64,000 bases of DNA. It comes from Amycolatopsis orientalis DSM 40040 = KCTC 9412. GTDB taxonomy: Bacteria; Actinomycetota; Actinomycetes; Mycobacteriales; Pseudonocardiaceae. Each line of letters begins with the position of its first letter. Position 1 is the first letter of the stretch. Below the pieces are notes generated by a model that was not told where the DNA came from, did not search any database, and saw nothing but the letters and a program-made list of their open reading frames with translations. The position numbers and the translations under genes are program-made. This document shows, in pieces, positions 25,884-33,767 of the stretch. Where the stretch lies: contig NZ_ASJB01000015.1 of the NCBI RefSeq assembly GCF_000478275.1, positions 392,416-456,415 on the forward strand, read 5' to 3'.

Positions 25884-27815
25884 TCAGGAAAGGATCAGCG
25901 GCACTTGAGGCGTCGGGCCGTCCGAAAGCGGGATCTGGAACCGCTGCGCCAGGTAGGCGGCCACCGAGTGGAACAGCGGCGCTGCCGAGCCCCCGCCCGG
26001 CAGCGAGGTGTCCGGCGCGTCGAGCCGGATGCCGACCACGAACCGCGGCTTGTCGGCGGGCAGGATCCCGGCGAAGGTGATGTTGTACAGATGGTTGCTG
26101 TAGGTCTTCGTCTGCGGGTCGACCTGCTGGCCGGTGCCCGTCTTGCCCGAGACCTGGTAGCCCTCCAGCGCCGCCTTCGGTCCGGTGCCGCTCTGCAGCC
26201 CTCGGCCGCTCTGCACCACCGCGCGCATCATGTCGCGGACGGTCTTCGCCGCCTGCGGGCTGATGACCTGCACGGTCTTCGGCGCCGGTTCGGGAACGAC
26301 GGTCCCGTCCGGATTGACCTTCGCCTTGACCACCCGCGGTTCCACGCGCAGCCCGTCGTTCGCGATGGCCTGGTACATCCCGGCCATCTGCACGACGGTC
26401 ATCGAAAGACCCTGCCCGATCGGCAGGTTGCCGAACGTCGTGGCGTACCACTGGTTGAGCGGCGGTACGAAACCCGGGCTCTCACCGGGCAGGCCGAGAC
26501 CGGTGCGCTGGCCGAGACCGAACTTCTTGAGCAGCTCGGCGTAGCGGTCTTTGCCGAGCTTCTGTGCCAGCAACAGGGTTCCGACGTTCGACGACTTCGC
26601 GAAGATGCCGGTGGTGGTGAACTGCTGCGTGCCGTGGATCCAGGCGTCCTTGACGATCTTGTCCGCGACCTGCAGCGAACCCGGCACCGGGAGCGACGCC
26701 TCCGGCGTGGTGATGCCGTCGTCGATCGCGCCCGCGGCGGTGACGATCTTGTTCACCGAACCGGGTTCGAACGGCGTGGTCACCGCGCGGTTGTTCAGGT
26801 TCTCGGTCTCGCTGCGCGAAGCCGGGTCGTTGAGGTTGACCGTCTTGTCGTTGGCCAGCGCGTAGACCTCGCCGGTCTTCGAGTCCATGATGACCGCTTG
26901 GCCGCCCTTGGCCCGCGACTTGACGACGTACTCGCTCAGCTGCCGCTGCAGTTCGTACTGCAGGTCGGTGTCGATCGTCAGCTGCAGATCCGAACCGGGG
27001 ACGGCGTTCTGGATGTCCCGTTCGGTCCCGGGGATGACAAGGTTGTCGTTGCCGTTCCGGGTGTTGACGATCTTGCGGCCCGGGGTTCCGGCGAGGTCGT
27101 TGTCCCGCGAGGCTTCGAGGCCGTAGCCACCGTGCAGGTTGTGCTTGGAGATGTCCTTCTCGTCGGTACGCCAGTTCGCGTAGCCGATGATGTTCGCCCC
27201 CACCGAGTCGCCGGGGTACTCCCGCTTCGAGCGCTTCTCGACGGTGATCCACGGATACGCCTTGACGATCGACTCGGCGACCGACGGTTCGATGTCATGG
27301 ACCAGGTAGGTGAACCCGTCCGGCTTGTGGAACTTGTCCAGCAGCTCCTGCTCGGTGATCACCCCCGGCAGCTTGGCCGCGATCAGCTTCGACGCGCCCG
27401 CGACCTCGGACTCGAAGTTCTTGCCCTTGGCCGGATTCTTCGCGGCGAACTCGTCCATCGTCTTGCGCAGCCAGTTCAGGCTCACCGCGAGCGTCCGCAC
27501 CTCGATGCTGAACGCGATCTTCGTTCCGTTGCGGTCCATGATGGACCCGCGCTGCGCGGGACTTTCGATCACCGACGCCCGCTGCCGTTCCGCGGCCTCG
27601 GACAGCGCGCCCGCCTCGAACCACTGCACCTGCACCAGTTTGAGGCCGGCGAGCACCATCACGATGATCAGCAGGATGCGCACCCCGGTGAACCGGCTCG
27701 GATGTCCCCCGTTGCCCCGCCGGGCGGTGGCACGGCGAGTCCCGGCGGCGTAGGTCCGCCGCGCGCTTCCCGCCGACCGCGCCCGGGCCTGCGCCGGACG
27801 GCCGGGTGACATCAC
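25884..27815 (-). CDS. ftsI: septal penicillin-binding protein (class B PBP, FtsI/PbpB)
   Basis: 643 residues. An Arg-rich cytoplasmic N-terminus, one membrane segment (about 45-63) and a dimerisation domain precede the transpeptidase domain, which holds the active-site SVNK (SxxK, ~350), SSN (~407) and KTG (~555) motifs. It crosslinks septal peptidoglycan with FtsW. There is no C-terminal PASTA domain. The start reads GTG-ATG and overlaps the ftsL-like stop by 4 bp. Confidence 0.95.
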   Translation of the reverse strand: MMSPGRPAQARARSAGSARRTYAAGTRRATARRGNGGHPSRFTGVRILLIIVMVLAGLKLVQVQWFEAGALSEAAERQRASVIESPAQRGSIMDRNGTKIAFSIEVRTLAVSLNWLRKTMDEFAAKNPAKGKNFESEVAGASKLIAAKLPGVITEQELLDKFHKPDGFTYLVHDIEPSVAESIVKAYPWITVEKRSKREYPGDSVGANIIGYANWRTDEKDISKHNLHGGYGLEASRDNDLAGTPGRKIVNTRNGNDNLVIPGTERDIQNAVPGSDLQLTIDTDLQYELQRQLSEYVVKSRAKGGQAVIMDSKTGEVYALANDKTVNLNDPASRSETENLNNRAVTTPFEPGSVNKIVTAAGAIDDGITTPEASLPVPGSLQVADKIVKDAWIHGTQQFTTTGIFAKSSNVGTLLLAQKLGKDRYAELLKKFGLGQRTGLGLPGESPGFVPPLNQWYATTFGNLPIGQGLSMTVVQMAGMYQAIANDGLRVEPRVVKAKVNPDGTVVPEPAPKTVQVISPQAAKTVRDMMRAVVQSGRGLQSGTGPKAALEGYQVSGKTGTGQQVDPQTKTYSNHLYNITFAGILPADKPRFVVGIRLDAPDTSLPGGGSAAPLFHSVAAYLAQRFQIPLSDGPTPQVPLILS

Positions 27816-28528
27816 TGACCTCCCTGTGCCTGGGTTTCCGCGTTCGGGTGCGGGACCGCGGGCTGGTCGCCCTCGATCACGCCGTTCTGGGTGCCCTCGG
27901 CGGGCGGCACCGCTCCGGCGGGCGGCGCGGGAACGGTTTCCCCTTCCGCCTTCTTCGGTTCACCGACCACAGTGGACTGTCCATCCGGGCCGACCACGAT
28001 GTGTGCGGGGTCGCCACCGGGCACCATGCCCAGTTCCCTGGCCTTGGGTGCCAGTGAAGCGGGTGACTCGGCCTTCGCGACCTCGCGCTGCAGCCGTTCC
28101 TTCGCCTCGGCGAGCCCGGCGTTGGCCGTGCGCAGCTGTTCGAGCCGGTACGAGTCGGCGATGGCCTGCGTGGTGAGCCACAGCGTGCACGCCACGCCGA
28201 CGGCCAGCATGCCCATCATCATCAGCACGAACGACGCGCGCGAGCGCGGCCAGCGCAGCTTGAGCTTCTTGGGCGGCTCTTCCTTGCCCGTGCCACCTTC
28301 TGCGTCGGGACGGTTGCGCCGCTGGCCGCGCTGCAGCAGGTCGGCGCGCTGGGCGCGACGGGCGTAGGCGCGTTCGGCCGCCGACGTCCGGCCGCGGGAG
28401 GCGCGACCGGGCGTCCCGGTTTCGGGTGCGGCGGTGTCCGGTGCCTCGTCGACCGTGCTGGTCGCGCGGGCACGCCGTCCGGGCGCCGGTGCACCCCGGC
28501 GGCCGCGGGACTTCGCGGGAGCGGTCAT
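27812..28528 (-). CDS. FtsL-like septum formation protein
   Basis: 238 residues in the ftsL position of the dcw cluster. A long Arg/Ala-rich cytoplasmic region (1-97) leads to one membrane segment (about 98-120), then a coiled coil (about 126-152) and a Pro-rich extracytoplasmic tail. This topology fits the Rv2164c/FtsL-like proteins that help recruit FtsQ, FtsW and FtsI. Sequence similarity to classical FtsL is low, as usual, so the assignment rests on topology and position. It overlaps both neighbours by 4 bp. Confidence 0.82.
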   Translation of the reverse strand: MTAPAKSRGRRGAPAPGRRARATSTVDEAPDTAAPETGTPGRASRGRTSAAERAYARRAQRADLLQRGQRRNRPDAEGGTGKEEPPKKLKLRWPRSRASFVLMMMGMLAVGVACTLWLTTQAIADSYRLEQLRTANAGLAEAKERLQREVAKAESPASLAPKARELGMVPGGDPAHIVVGPDGQSTVVGEPKKAEGETVPAPPAGAVPPAEGTQNGVIEGDQPAVPHPNAETQAQGGQ

Positions 28529-29484
28529 CGTGCTCGGTCTCCGATCCGTTCGGCGGCTCGCAGCCGCACGGAGGCGGCCCGTGGGTTCTGTTCGGTCTCC
28601 GCCTCGCCGGCCTTCTCGGCCCCTCTGGTGAGCAGTTTCAGTTCCGGGCCGTGACCCGGGAGTTCCACCGGAAGCCCTTCGGGCGTCCGGGATTTCGCCA
28701 GTTCCGCGAAGGCCTGCTTGACCAGCCGGTCCTCAAGGGACTGATAGGACTCCACGACGATGCGGCCGCCGACGGCGAGCGAGGCCAGCGCCCGCGGCAT
28801 CGCCCGCCGCAGCACCTCGAGTTCGCCGTTGACCTCGATCCGCAACGCCTGGAAAGTGCGCTTCGCCGGATGCCCGCCGGTGCGCCTGCTGGCCGCGGGA
28901 ACCGCGTCGTACAACAGTTCCACCAGCCGCCCGCTGCGCGTGAAGGGTTCCTTCTCCCGTGCCGCCATGACGGCTTTGACGATCCGCTGGGCGAACCGTT
29001 CCTCGCCGTAGTCGCGCAGGATCCGGATCAGCTCGCCCGGCGCGTAGGTGTTGAGCACGTCGGCGGCGGTGATCCCGGTGGTCGGGTCCATCCGCATGTC
29101 GAGCGGGGAGTCCTTGGAGTAGGCGAAACCGCGTTCGGCCCGGTCCAGCTGCATCGAAGAGACGCCGAGGTCGAACAGGATCCCGTCCACTCTGGACAGT
29201 CCGAGGCCTTCCAGCGCGGACGGCATCTCGTCGTAGACGGCGTGCACGAAGTCGACGCGATCCCCATGCTGCGCAAGCCGTCGCGCGGAAAGTTCCAGCG
29301 CGTTGGGGTCACGGTCGAGTGCGACCAGCCGCAGGGAGGGAAAGGCGGTGAGCAGCGCGTCGGAATGACCGCCGAGTCCGACGGTCGCGTCGACCAGCAC
29401 GGCCTCGCGGTCGGAGAAGACCGGTGCGAACAGTTCGACGATGCGGTCCAGCAGCACCGGAACGTGCTCGTGTTCGTCTGCCAT
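28525..29484 (-). CDS. rsmH: 16S rRNA m4C1402 methyltransferase
   Basis: 319 residues; N4-methylates C1402 of 16S rRNA using SAM. The SAM site [15 protein letters not shown] and blocks [14 protein letters not shown] and [14 protein letters not shown] identify RsmH (formerly MraW). The ATG at 29484 is preceded by GGAAAGGGGGGAAG, a strong but possibly sequestered ribosome-binding site, since a long structured leader lies immediately upstream. Confidence 0.95.
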   Translation of the reverse strand: MADEHEHVPVLLDRIVELFAPVFSDREAVLVDATVGLGGHSDALLTAFPSLRLVALDRDPNALELSARRLAQHGDRVDFVHAVYDEMPSALEGLGLSRVDGILFDLGVSSMQLDRAERGFAYSKDSPLDMRMDPTTGITAADVLNTYAPGELIRILRDYGEERFAQRIVKAVMAAREKEPFTRSGRLVELLYDAVPAASRRTGGHPAKRTFQALRIEVNGELEVLRRAMPRALASLAVGGRIVVESYQSLEDRLVKQAFAELAKSRTPEGLPVELPGHGPELKLLTRGAEKAGEAETEQNPRAASVRLRAAERIGDRAR

Positions 29485-29615
29485 GTCTTCCCCCCTTTCC
29501 TGTCATGCCGGGGAAGATGCCGGATGCCGTCAGGTCCCTGTCCGCCCGCCTGCTGACCTGGTACCGGGGAAGGTGTACCAGGGCCACTGAGCGGACAGAG
29601 GCCTCACGGCATCCG
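29485..29615 (-). ncRNA. structured leader RNA upstream of rsmH (candidate mraW RNA motif)
   Basis: In the 204-bp gap between mraZ and rsmH, 25-base arms at 29521-29545 and 29591-29615 pair with only three mismatches. An inner hairpin CTGGTAC/GTACCAG (29558-29564, 29575-29581) lies inside the loop. On the mRNA strand the inner loop and the linker each carry CTTCCCC (29572-29566 and 29516-29510), complementary to the GGGGAAG of the rsmH ribosome-binding site (29493-29487). Position agrees with the published mraW RNA motif described upstream of mraW in actinobacteria; I recall the motif but cannot align it here. Translational control of rsmH is inferred. Confidence 0.65.
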
Positions 29616-29688
29616 TGTGGGCGGTTTCCGGCGTTCCCGAAGCGTGAACCCGCGCCCCCCGACGGCGTGGGTGCTTCCTCGGTCACGT

Positions 29689-30120
29689 CTAGAAGACGCC
29701 CGGCAGAACTTCCTCTCGAGCCTTCGCGTAGCTGTCCTCGTGTTCGTCCAGGTAGCCCTGCCACGCTTGGGCATCCCAGATCTCCAACCTGGTGATCGCC
29801 CCGATCACCACGCACTCCTTGTTCAACCCGGCGTAGCGCCGGAGCTCGGACGCGATCGCGATACGTCCTTGCCCGTCCGGGCGTTGTTCGTCCGTCCCGG
29901 CGAAGAGATAACGCTGATAGGCCCGGACCGCCTCGTTCGTGAACGGGGCGTCGGCGACCTTCCTCGCCATCTGCTCGAACTCGGCCCGGGGAAAGACGAA
30001 GAGACAGTGATCCTGTCCCTTGGTGACCATCAGCCCACCGGCGAGCGCGTCGCGGAACTTCGCGGGCAGCGTGAGCCGCCCCTTGTCATCCAGTTTCGGG
30101 GTGTGGGTGCCGAGGAACAC
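29689..30120 (-). CDS. mraZ: transcriptional regulator MraZ
   Basis: 143 residues from the GTG at 30120, giving the canonical start [26 protein letters not shown] sits 8 bases upstream. Two tandem SpoVT/AbrB-like beta-hairpin domains ([13 protein letters not shown] and [15 protein letters not shown]) form the ring-shaped DNA-binding protein that represses its own dcw operon in other bacteria. Matching 10-bp-spaced boxes lie in its promoter. First gene of the dcw cluster. Confidence 0.93.
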   Translation of the reverse strand: MFLGTHTPKLDDKGRLTLPAKFRDALAGGLMVTKGQDHCLFVFPRAEFEQMARKVADAPFTNEAVRAYQRYLFAGTDEQRPDGQGRIAIASELRRYAGLNKECVVIGAITRLEIWDAQAWQGYLDEHEDSYAKAREEVLPGVF

Positions 30121-30185
30121 CGGCTCCACCTCCCTACCGATCCCGGCTGCGGACAACCAGGGTCGGCCACGGGGCTCCCTTCTGC

Positions 30186-30226
30186 CCCACTGCGCACCAC
30201 CGTACCCCACTTTTCACCACAGTCAA
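30186..30226 (-). promoter_or_regulatory. mraZ promoter with overlapping MraZ boxes
   Basis: On the minus strand TTGACT (30226-30221), 16 bp, then TACGGT (30204-30199) form a good promoter. Interleaved with it are four direct repeats GTGGT-N5-GTGGG-N5-GTGGT-N5-GTGGG at 30220-30216, 30210-30206, 30200-30196 and 30190-30186, an exact 10-bp period. MraZ of other bacteria binds TGGGN repeats at this spacing, so this is a convincing autoregulatory operator controlling the dcw operon. Confidence 0.75.
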
Positions 30227-30281
30227 CGCGACAAAAGCCGCCACCACTCCGTCGTGTCAGACGTTTTCGCTGGTCAGCCAG

Positions 30282-30316
30282 GTGGGGCCAGGTGGGGGCA
30301 TGGTGGGGGACGGTGG
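30282..30316 (+). promoter_or_regulatory. second GTGGG repeat cluster, opposite orientation
   Basis: GTGGG occurs at 30282, 30292 and 30303, and GTGG at 30313, a near-10-bp period on the plus strand, 60-100 bp upstream of the mraZ promoter boxes and in opposite orientation. It could be an auxiliary MraZ site allowing looping or cooperative binding. No plus-strand gene begins nearby. Low-complexity G richness could also explain part of it. Confidence 0.4.
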
Positions 30317-30395
30317 CCAAGATCCCCCTGGGCGGGTATCGAAGCAACCTCATCTATGCCTGATGCGTCCGGATATCGGCAGCCGGAACCCTGTG

Positions 30396-30444
30396 GTGGG
30401 GCGAAGTGGGGGTGAAAGTGGGGAATCCGGTGTGGAGTGGTGGG
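30396..30444 (+). promoter_or_regulatory. third GTGGG repeat cluster
   Basis: GTGGG at 30396, 30406 and 30418, with further GTGG/GTGGTGGG units to 30444, in the same orientation as the cluster at 30282-30316. Spacings are 10 and 12 bp, so the register is looser. Together the 441-bp gene-free stretch 30121-30561 holds the mraZ promoter, three box clusters and a terminal palindrome, and nothing that looks coding. Confidence 0.3.
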
Positions 30445-30516
30445 GGACGCCGAGGACACAGTGGAGGGTGACGTCGGTTCATCCGACGACATGTCGACAA
30501 AGGACTGCTTCGCTCC

Positions 30517-30563
30517 GAGCGTGGAAGATCCGGGACGTTCAGTGTCCCGGATCTTCCACGCTC
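30517..30563. repeat. palindromic repeat, family F (GCGTGGAAGATCCGGGAC type), copy 1
   Basis: Perfect 20-bp arms (30517-30536 and 30544-30563) with a 7-base loop; core GCGTGGAAGATCCGGGAC. The arm end overlaps the TGA stop of the membrane protein gene that ends at 30562. A second, less perfect copy is at 51287-51333. Probably the 3' boundary of the type VII-associated operon. Confidence 0.85.
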
Positions 30564-31152
30564 ACCGTCGACGTCCGCGCTTGCGGCGGCGTCCGTTCAT
30601 CCCTGGGGTGGTGCGACGGCTGACGCCACGCCAATCCTTGGGTTTCTCCGTGGGTTCCGGCAGCAACCGATCGAGACGATCTCCCACCCAGAACCCCGCC
30701 GACCAGCCGGGGATCACACTCACGAAAACGAGAAGGATCCACCAGCCGTCGGCGACCGGCCACAGCGGCCGATCCACCGGGACCACGGAAGATCCACCTC
30801 GTGAGCTGTTCTTCTTCCGGTACTTGTACTCCTCTACCGGGACGCTGCCCGAAAGCGCGGAAACCGAGGTGACCGCGGCGGTCGAGACCTGTTCTCCTCC
30901 TGAGGAAACGTTGTCCCACCGGATTTCCGCCTTGCACGAATACGTCATCCAGGTGTGGATCGCGTTCCTCTGGCACCGCTCGACCTGGGCGGTACCGGTC
31001 CTGCTCAGGGTGCCCCACGGCTCGAAACCGACCACCCACTGCAAAGAGAGCATCAGCCACAACGTGAGCAGGACGCCCATGGCGCCCATCACGCCCGAGG
31101 GCCACCAGCGGGTGCGACCGGTACGCGTCGGCCGCTCGGTCTGCTCGCCCAT
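30562..31152 (-). CDS. paired small membrane protein, paralogue 1
   Basis: 196 residues from the ATG at 31152; not recognised as a named family. One membrane segment near residues 20-45 (GVMGAMGVLLTLWLMLSL), an extracytoplasmic region with two Cys (RCQRN, YSCKAEIRW) that may form a disulfide, a second segment near 140-165, and a basic tail ending in GMNGRRRKRGRRR. It is a clear paralogue of the upstream gene and overlaps it by one base. Last gene of the type VII-associated operon; an immunity or accessory role for the effector-like protein is a guess. Confidence 0.72.
   Translation of the reverse strand: MGEQTERPTRTGRTRWWPSGVMGAMGVLLTLWLMLSLQWVVGFEPWGTLSRTGTAQVERCQRNAIHTWMTYSCKAEIRWDNVSSGGEQVSTAAVTSVSALSGSVPVEEYKYRKKNSSRGGSSVVPVDRPLWPVADGWWILLVFVSVIPGWSAGFWVGDRLDRLLPEPTEKPKDWRGVSRRTTPGMNGRRRKRGRRR
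30581..30649. repeat. 69-bp identical direct repeat, unit 1
   Basis: Bases 30581-30649 are identical to 31168-31236. They encode the shared C-terminal tail (KPKDWRGVSRRTTPGMNGRR) of the two paralogous membrane proteins, while the rest of the genes has diverged. Such local identity points to recent gene conversion or strong constraint on the tail. Confidence 0.9.
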
Positions 31153-31745
31153 CAGCGGCGTCCGCGTTTGCGGCGGCGTCCGTTCATCCCTGGGGTGGTG
31201 CGACGGCTGACGCCACGCCAATCCTTGGGTTTCTCCTTCGGTTCAGGAAGCAACCGATCGATACCCTTGCCCGCGAACCAGCCGAGGATGTAGCTGGGGA
31301 TCGTGCCCACGATTACAAAGAAGAACCACCACCCAGTGGAGAACAACGGCCGCGGGCGGTCCACAGGGACGATGTTGTAGTGAAGAAGCCCGTAGCGGCC
31401 TACTGACTTGTAGGACACGACGCTCACCTCACCCGACAGATCCGCGACAGAACCGATCGTCGAAGACGTGACCTGTGGTCTGCCGGGCGTCTTCCGGTCC
31501 CACGTCACATCGGCCTCGCAAACGTGGATCATCCAGAGTCGCACCGGGCTGCGATGGCACTCCCGGATCTGCGCGACGCCGAACCGGTCCACTGTCCCTG
31601 CGGCACCGATCCCCAGCGAGGCACCGAACGAGAACATCACCCATGCGCCCAGCACCACGAAGACGACGCCGGAGAGCACCCGCAGGCTGTATCGCCCTCG
31701 GCGCTTCCGAACCGGTCGCTCCTCCGATCCGATCCGGTCAGTCAT
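31152..31745 (-). CDS. paired small membrane protein, paralogue 2
   Basis: 197 residues with the same layout as its neighbour: basic N-terminus, membrane segment (about 20-45), a two-Cys extracytoplasmic region (IRECHRSP, IHVCEADVTWD), a second segment and an identical basic tail. Overall identity outside the tail is modest (shared VAQIRECHR/TAQVERCQR, VPVDRP, GWFAGKGIDRLLPEP patterns). It overlaps the effector-like gene upstream by 8 bp, so it is translated from the same message. Family not recognised. Confidence 0.72.
   Translation of the reverse strand: MTDRIGSEERPVRKRRGRYSLRVLSGVVFVVLGAWVMFSFGASLGIGAAGTVDRFGVAQIRECHRSPVRLWMIHVCEADVTWDRKTPGRPQVTSSTIGSVADLSGEVSVVSYKSVGRYGLLHYNIVPVDRPRPLFSTGWWFFFVIVGTIPSYILGWFAGKGIDRLLPEPKEKPKDWRGVSRRTTPGMNGRRRKRGRR
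31168..31236. repeat. 69-bp identical direct repeat, unit 2
   Basis: Partner of 30581-30649; lies at the 3' end of the upstream paralogue. Short flanking stretches, including CAACCGATCGA a few bases further on, are also shared, marking the limits of the converted or duplicated segment. Confidence 0.9.
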
Positions 31746-32877
31746 CGTCGTCGAGTGAACCGCTGATCCGACCGCTGTTCGGTGGCGTCGTCCTGCCGCG
31801 TTCGGCTGAGCCGCCGTCGTACTGGTTGTAGTCCGCGGCGGCCGCCTTCCCGGCTTCTTTCCCGATCTTCAAGCCAGTGTTGTCGGCGATCTTGCCGGCG
31901 ACGGTGTTCTCCATACGGTCCATTCCTCCACGCGTGTGCTTGAGCAGGCGCTCGGCACCCGTAGCGTCGGAATCCAGGGCCTTCTTCGCGAGCTTGAGAT
32001 TGTCGGCCTTGAACGTGTCCAGGGTCTTGTCGCTGGCCTTGATCGCCCGGTTGGCCTCTTGCCCGAGGTCCGAAGCCTTACGTCCCAGCGCCCGCGCCGC
32101 CTCTCGGGCTCGCTCACTCGAACCTTCGAACCTCTTCACGAACTTTTGGATGGCGCTGAGCAGCTTGCCGATCTTCTTCTGGATCTTCGCCATGACGTTG
32201 ACCGCGTCGGCGAAGATGCTCGCGGTGAAAGCCGCGACCGAACCGCCCAAGGTGAACCACGAGCTGGCGAGCGCCAGCAAGGCCCGAGTGATCACATCAC
32301 TGACAAAAGTTGCGATGATGTCGAAGACCAGCGCACGCGCGGTGGCCACCACCATCCCCCCGGTGGTGATCCAGTGCGCCGAGTCCTTCGCGTCGGCCGC
32401 TACATCGCGCAGGGACTGTGTGTACTGCAAAGCGACGCGGCGGTAGGCGATGGCAGCGTCACCGTCCCACCCGGACGTCGTCGAGAGTGCTCCCTCGTAG
32501 TCCCCCGCCACGGCTTCGAGTTCCCCGGCGATGTTGTTCCAGGTCTGGGCCGCCTGCTGGACCAGCTCCGGATCCCCGGTGAGCAGTTCCAACGGCTCCC
32601 GGATGAAGTCGAGGTGCTCCATCAGCCAGCCGACACCGGCCTTGACCAGTTCTCCGAGCGGATTCAGGATCATTGACAGCGCGTCCAGGCTGAACGAGAC
32701 ACCGTCCATCGCGAACGCGAACGCGTCGACATCGTCGCCCTTGAAGGCCTTGTAGATGTCGCCGCCCAGACTCGAGCCACTTTCGAAGGCTCCGCCGCCC
32801 TTGAAGGGCTCGGACTTCGCTTCCTTCCGCGCGACCAGATTCTGTTCTCTCGGCCGCGCGACCGGTCCTTCGCTCAC
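31738..32877 (-). CDS. WXG100-like, type VII secretion effector-like protein
   Basis: 379 residues. After a ~70-residue lead, residues ~110-160 resemble a WXG100 hairpin (TWNNIAGELEAVAGDYEGAL...SGWDGDAA). A hydrophobic stretch (~175-235, FDIIATFVSDVITRALLALASSWF) is followed by a Lys/Glu-rich coiled coil and an acidic tail ending in SLDDDD. This layout is seen in large ESX substrates; no catalytic toxin domain is evident. The start overlaps the upstream EspC-like gene by 4 bp and its end overlaps the membrane protein gene. Confidence 0.68.
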   Translation of the reverse strand: MSEGPVARPREQNLVARKEAKSEPFKGGGAFESGSSLGGDIYKAFKGDDVDAFAFAMDGVSFSLDALSMILNPLGELVKAGVGWLMEHLDFIREPLELLTGDPELVQQAAQTWNNIAGELEAVAGDYEGALSTTSGWDGDAAIAYRRVALQYTQSLRDVAADAKDSAHWITTGGMVVATARALVFDIIATFVSDVITRALLALASSWFTLGGSVAAFTASIFADAVNVMAKIQKKIGKLLSAIQKFVKRFEGSSERAREAARALGRKASDLGQEANRAIKASDKTLDTFKADNLKLAKKALDSDATGAERLLKHTRGGMDRMENTVAGKIADNTGLKIGKEAGKAAAADYNQYDGGSAERGRTTPPNSGRISGSLDDDD

Positions 32878-33197
32878 AGCTTCTTCCCCAGGTCCCGGCT
32901 GAGCCGCGCCGCGTCGTCGTCGATCTCGGTATAGTCCGTGGCCGCCTTCCTCAGCGCTCCGGACAACGCGTCACCGAGGTTCGCCGCGCTGGTCATCAGC
33001 TCCTCCGCGTCGCCTTGGGCCAGCTGCAGCACGCCACCGACGGGCACCGCGCACAGCAGGCCGTAGCCACCGAATCCGCCCATCCCGACCTGGGTCGCCG
33101 CCGAGGCCGCGCCCCGGATGCGGTCGGCGAGATCGGAGACCTGGTCCGCGTGCGCCTTGAGGCGTTCCGGCGAGACGCCGTATCCCGGCCCGCTCAC
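32874..33197 (-). CDS. EspC/WXG100-like small secreted protein
   Basis: 107 residues, GTG start overlapping the YbaB-like stop by 4 bp. Starts GYGVSPERLKAHADQVSDLADRIRGA and continues with a second helix, GDAEELMTSAANLGDALSGALRKAATDY, the helical-hairpin pattern of ESX-secreted EspC/WXG100 partners. It has no exact WxG. Likely forms a heterodimer with a neighbouring PPE- or WXG-like protein. Confidence 0.7.
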   Translation of the reverse strand: MSGPGYGVSPERLKAHADQVSDLADRIRGAASAATQVGMGGFGGYGLLCAVPVGGVLQLAQGDAEELMTSAANLGDALSGALRKAATDYTEIDDDAARLSRDLGKKL

Positions 33198-33733
33198 GAG
33201 CGCCCGGTCCAGTCGACGTGCTGGAAGTCTTCGCCGTCGTCCTCGTCCGGCGCGGGACGGGACGGCCGGGGCTTCACGGGCTGCCCAGAGGGTGGCTCGG
33301 AGGGTGGCTCGGCGGGGAGGCCGAACCGGGCCGAGTCGTCCGATTCCGCGGTGGGCCGCGGTTCCTCCCTCGGCGGCAGGGTGCTCTTGATGAAGTCGAC
33401 CGCGTCGGAATCCTCGCCGGTCAGCTCGGCCATGATCTCCAGGGTCCGGTCCGCGGCCCTCGTCGTCGCCTTGCGGTAGGTGCTCATGATCAGCGACGCG
33501 AGCTGGGCGGGCGGCCGTTCCTGTGCCTGCGGGGACAGCGCGAGCGACGTCAGGCCGCCGCCGGGGTTGACCGTCACCGTGACCAGCCGGTCCGGGCTGC
33601 TCATGGTGACGACATTGTTCTCCAGATCGGTTTTCGCCTGCTCGGCCTTGGCCAGCAAGGCGGCGCTGCGTTGTTCCTGTTCCCGCATCCACTCCTGCGG
33701 ATCGCGCACCTGGCCACCGAATGGCACGGTCAT
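33194..33733 (-). CDS. YbaB/EbfC-like nucleoid-associated protein
   Basis: 179 residues. Residues ~10-110 match the YbaB/EbfC fold: a coiled N-terminal helix (EWMREQEQRSAALLAKAEQ), VTVTVNPGGGLTSLALSP strands and a C-terminal helix (SLIMSTYRKATTRAADRTL). The rest is acidic and Pro-rich. YbaB-like proteins are common companions of ESX-type genes in Pseudonocardiaceae; whether this one binds DNA or acts as an adaptor is unknown. Confidence 0.78.
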   Translation of the reverse strand: MTVPFGGQVRDPQEWMREQEQRSAALLAKAEQAKTDLENNVVTMSSPDRLVTVTVNPGGGLTSLALSPQAQERPPAQLASLIMSTYRKATTRAADRTLEIMAELTGEDSDAVDFIKSTLPPREEPRPTAESDDSARFGLPAEPPSEPPSGQPVKPRPSRPAPDEDDGEDFQHVDWTGRS

Positions 33734-33767
33734 TCCGAACCCCCCTCGGGTTGTCGACCCTCACAAC

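Noticed and set aside
33198..33764. Longer frame upstream of the EspC-like gene
   Set aside because: It is a shifted reading of the YbaB-like gene; the GTG at 33197 gives the GTGA overlap typical of this operon.
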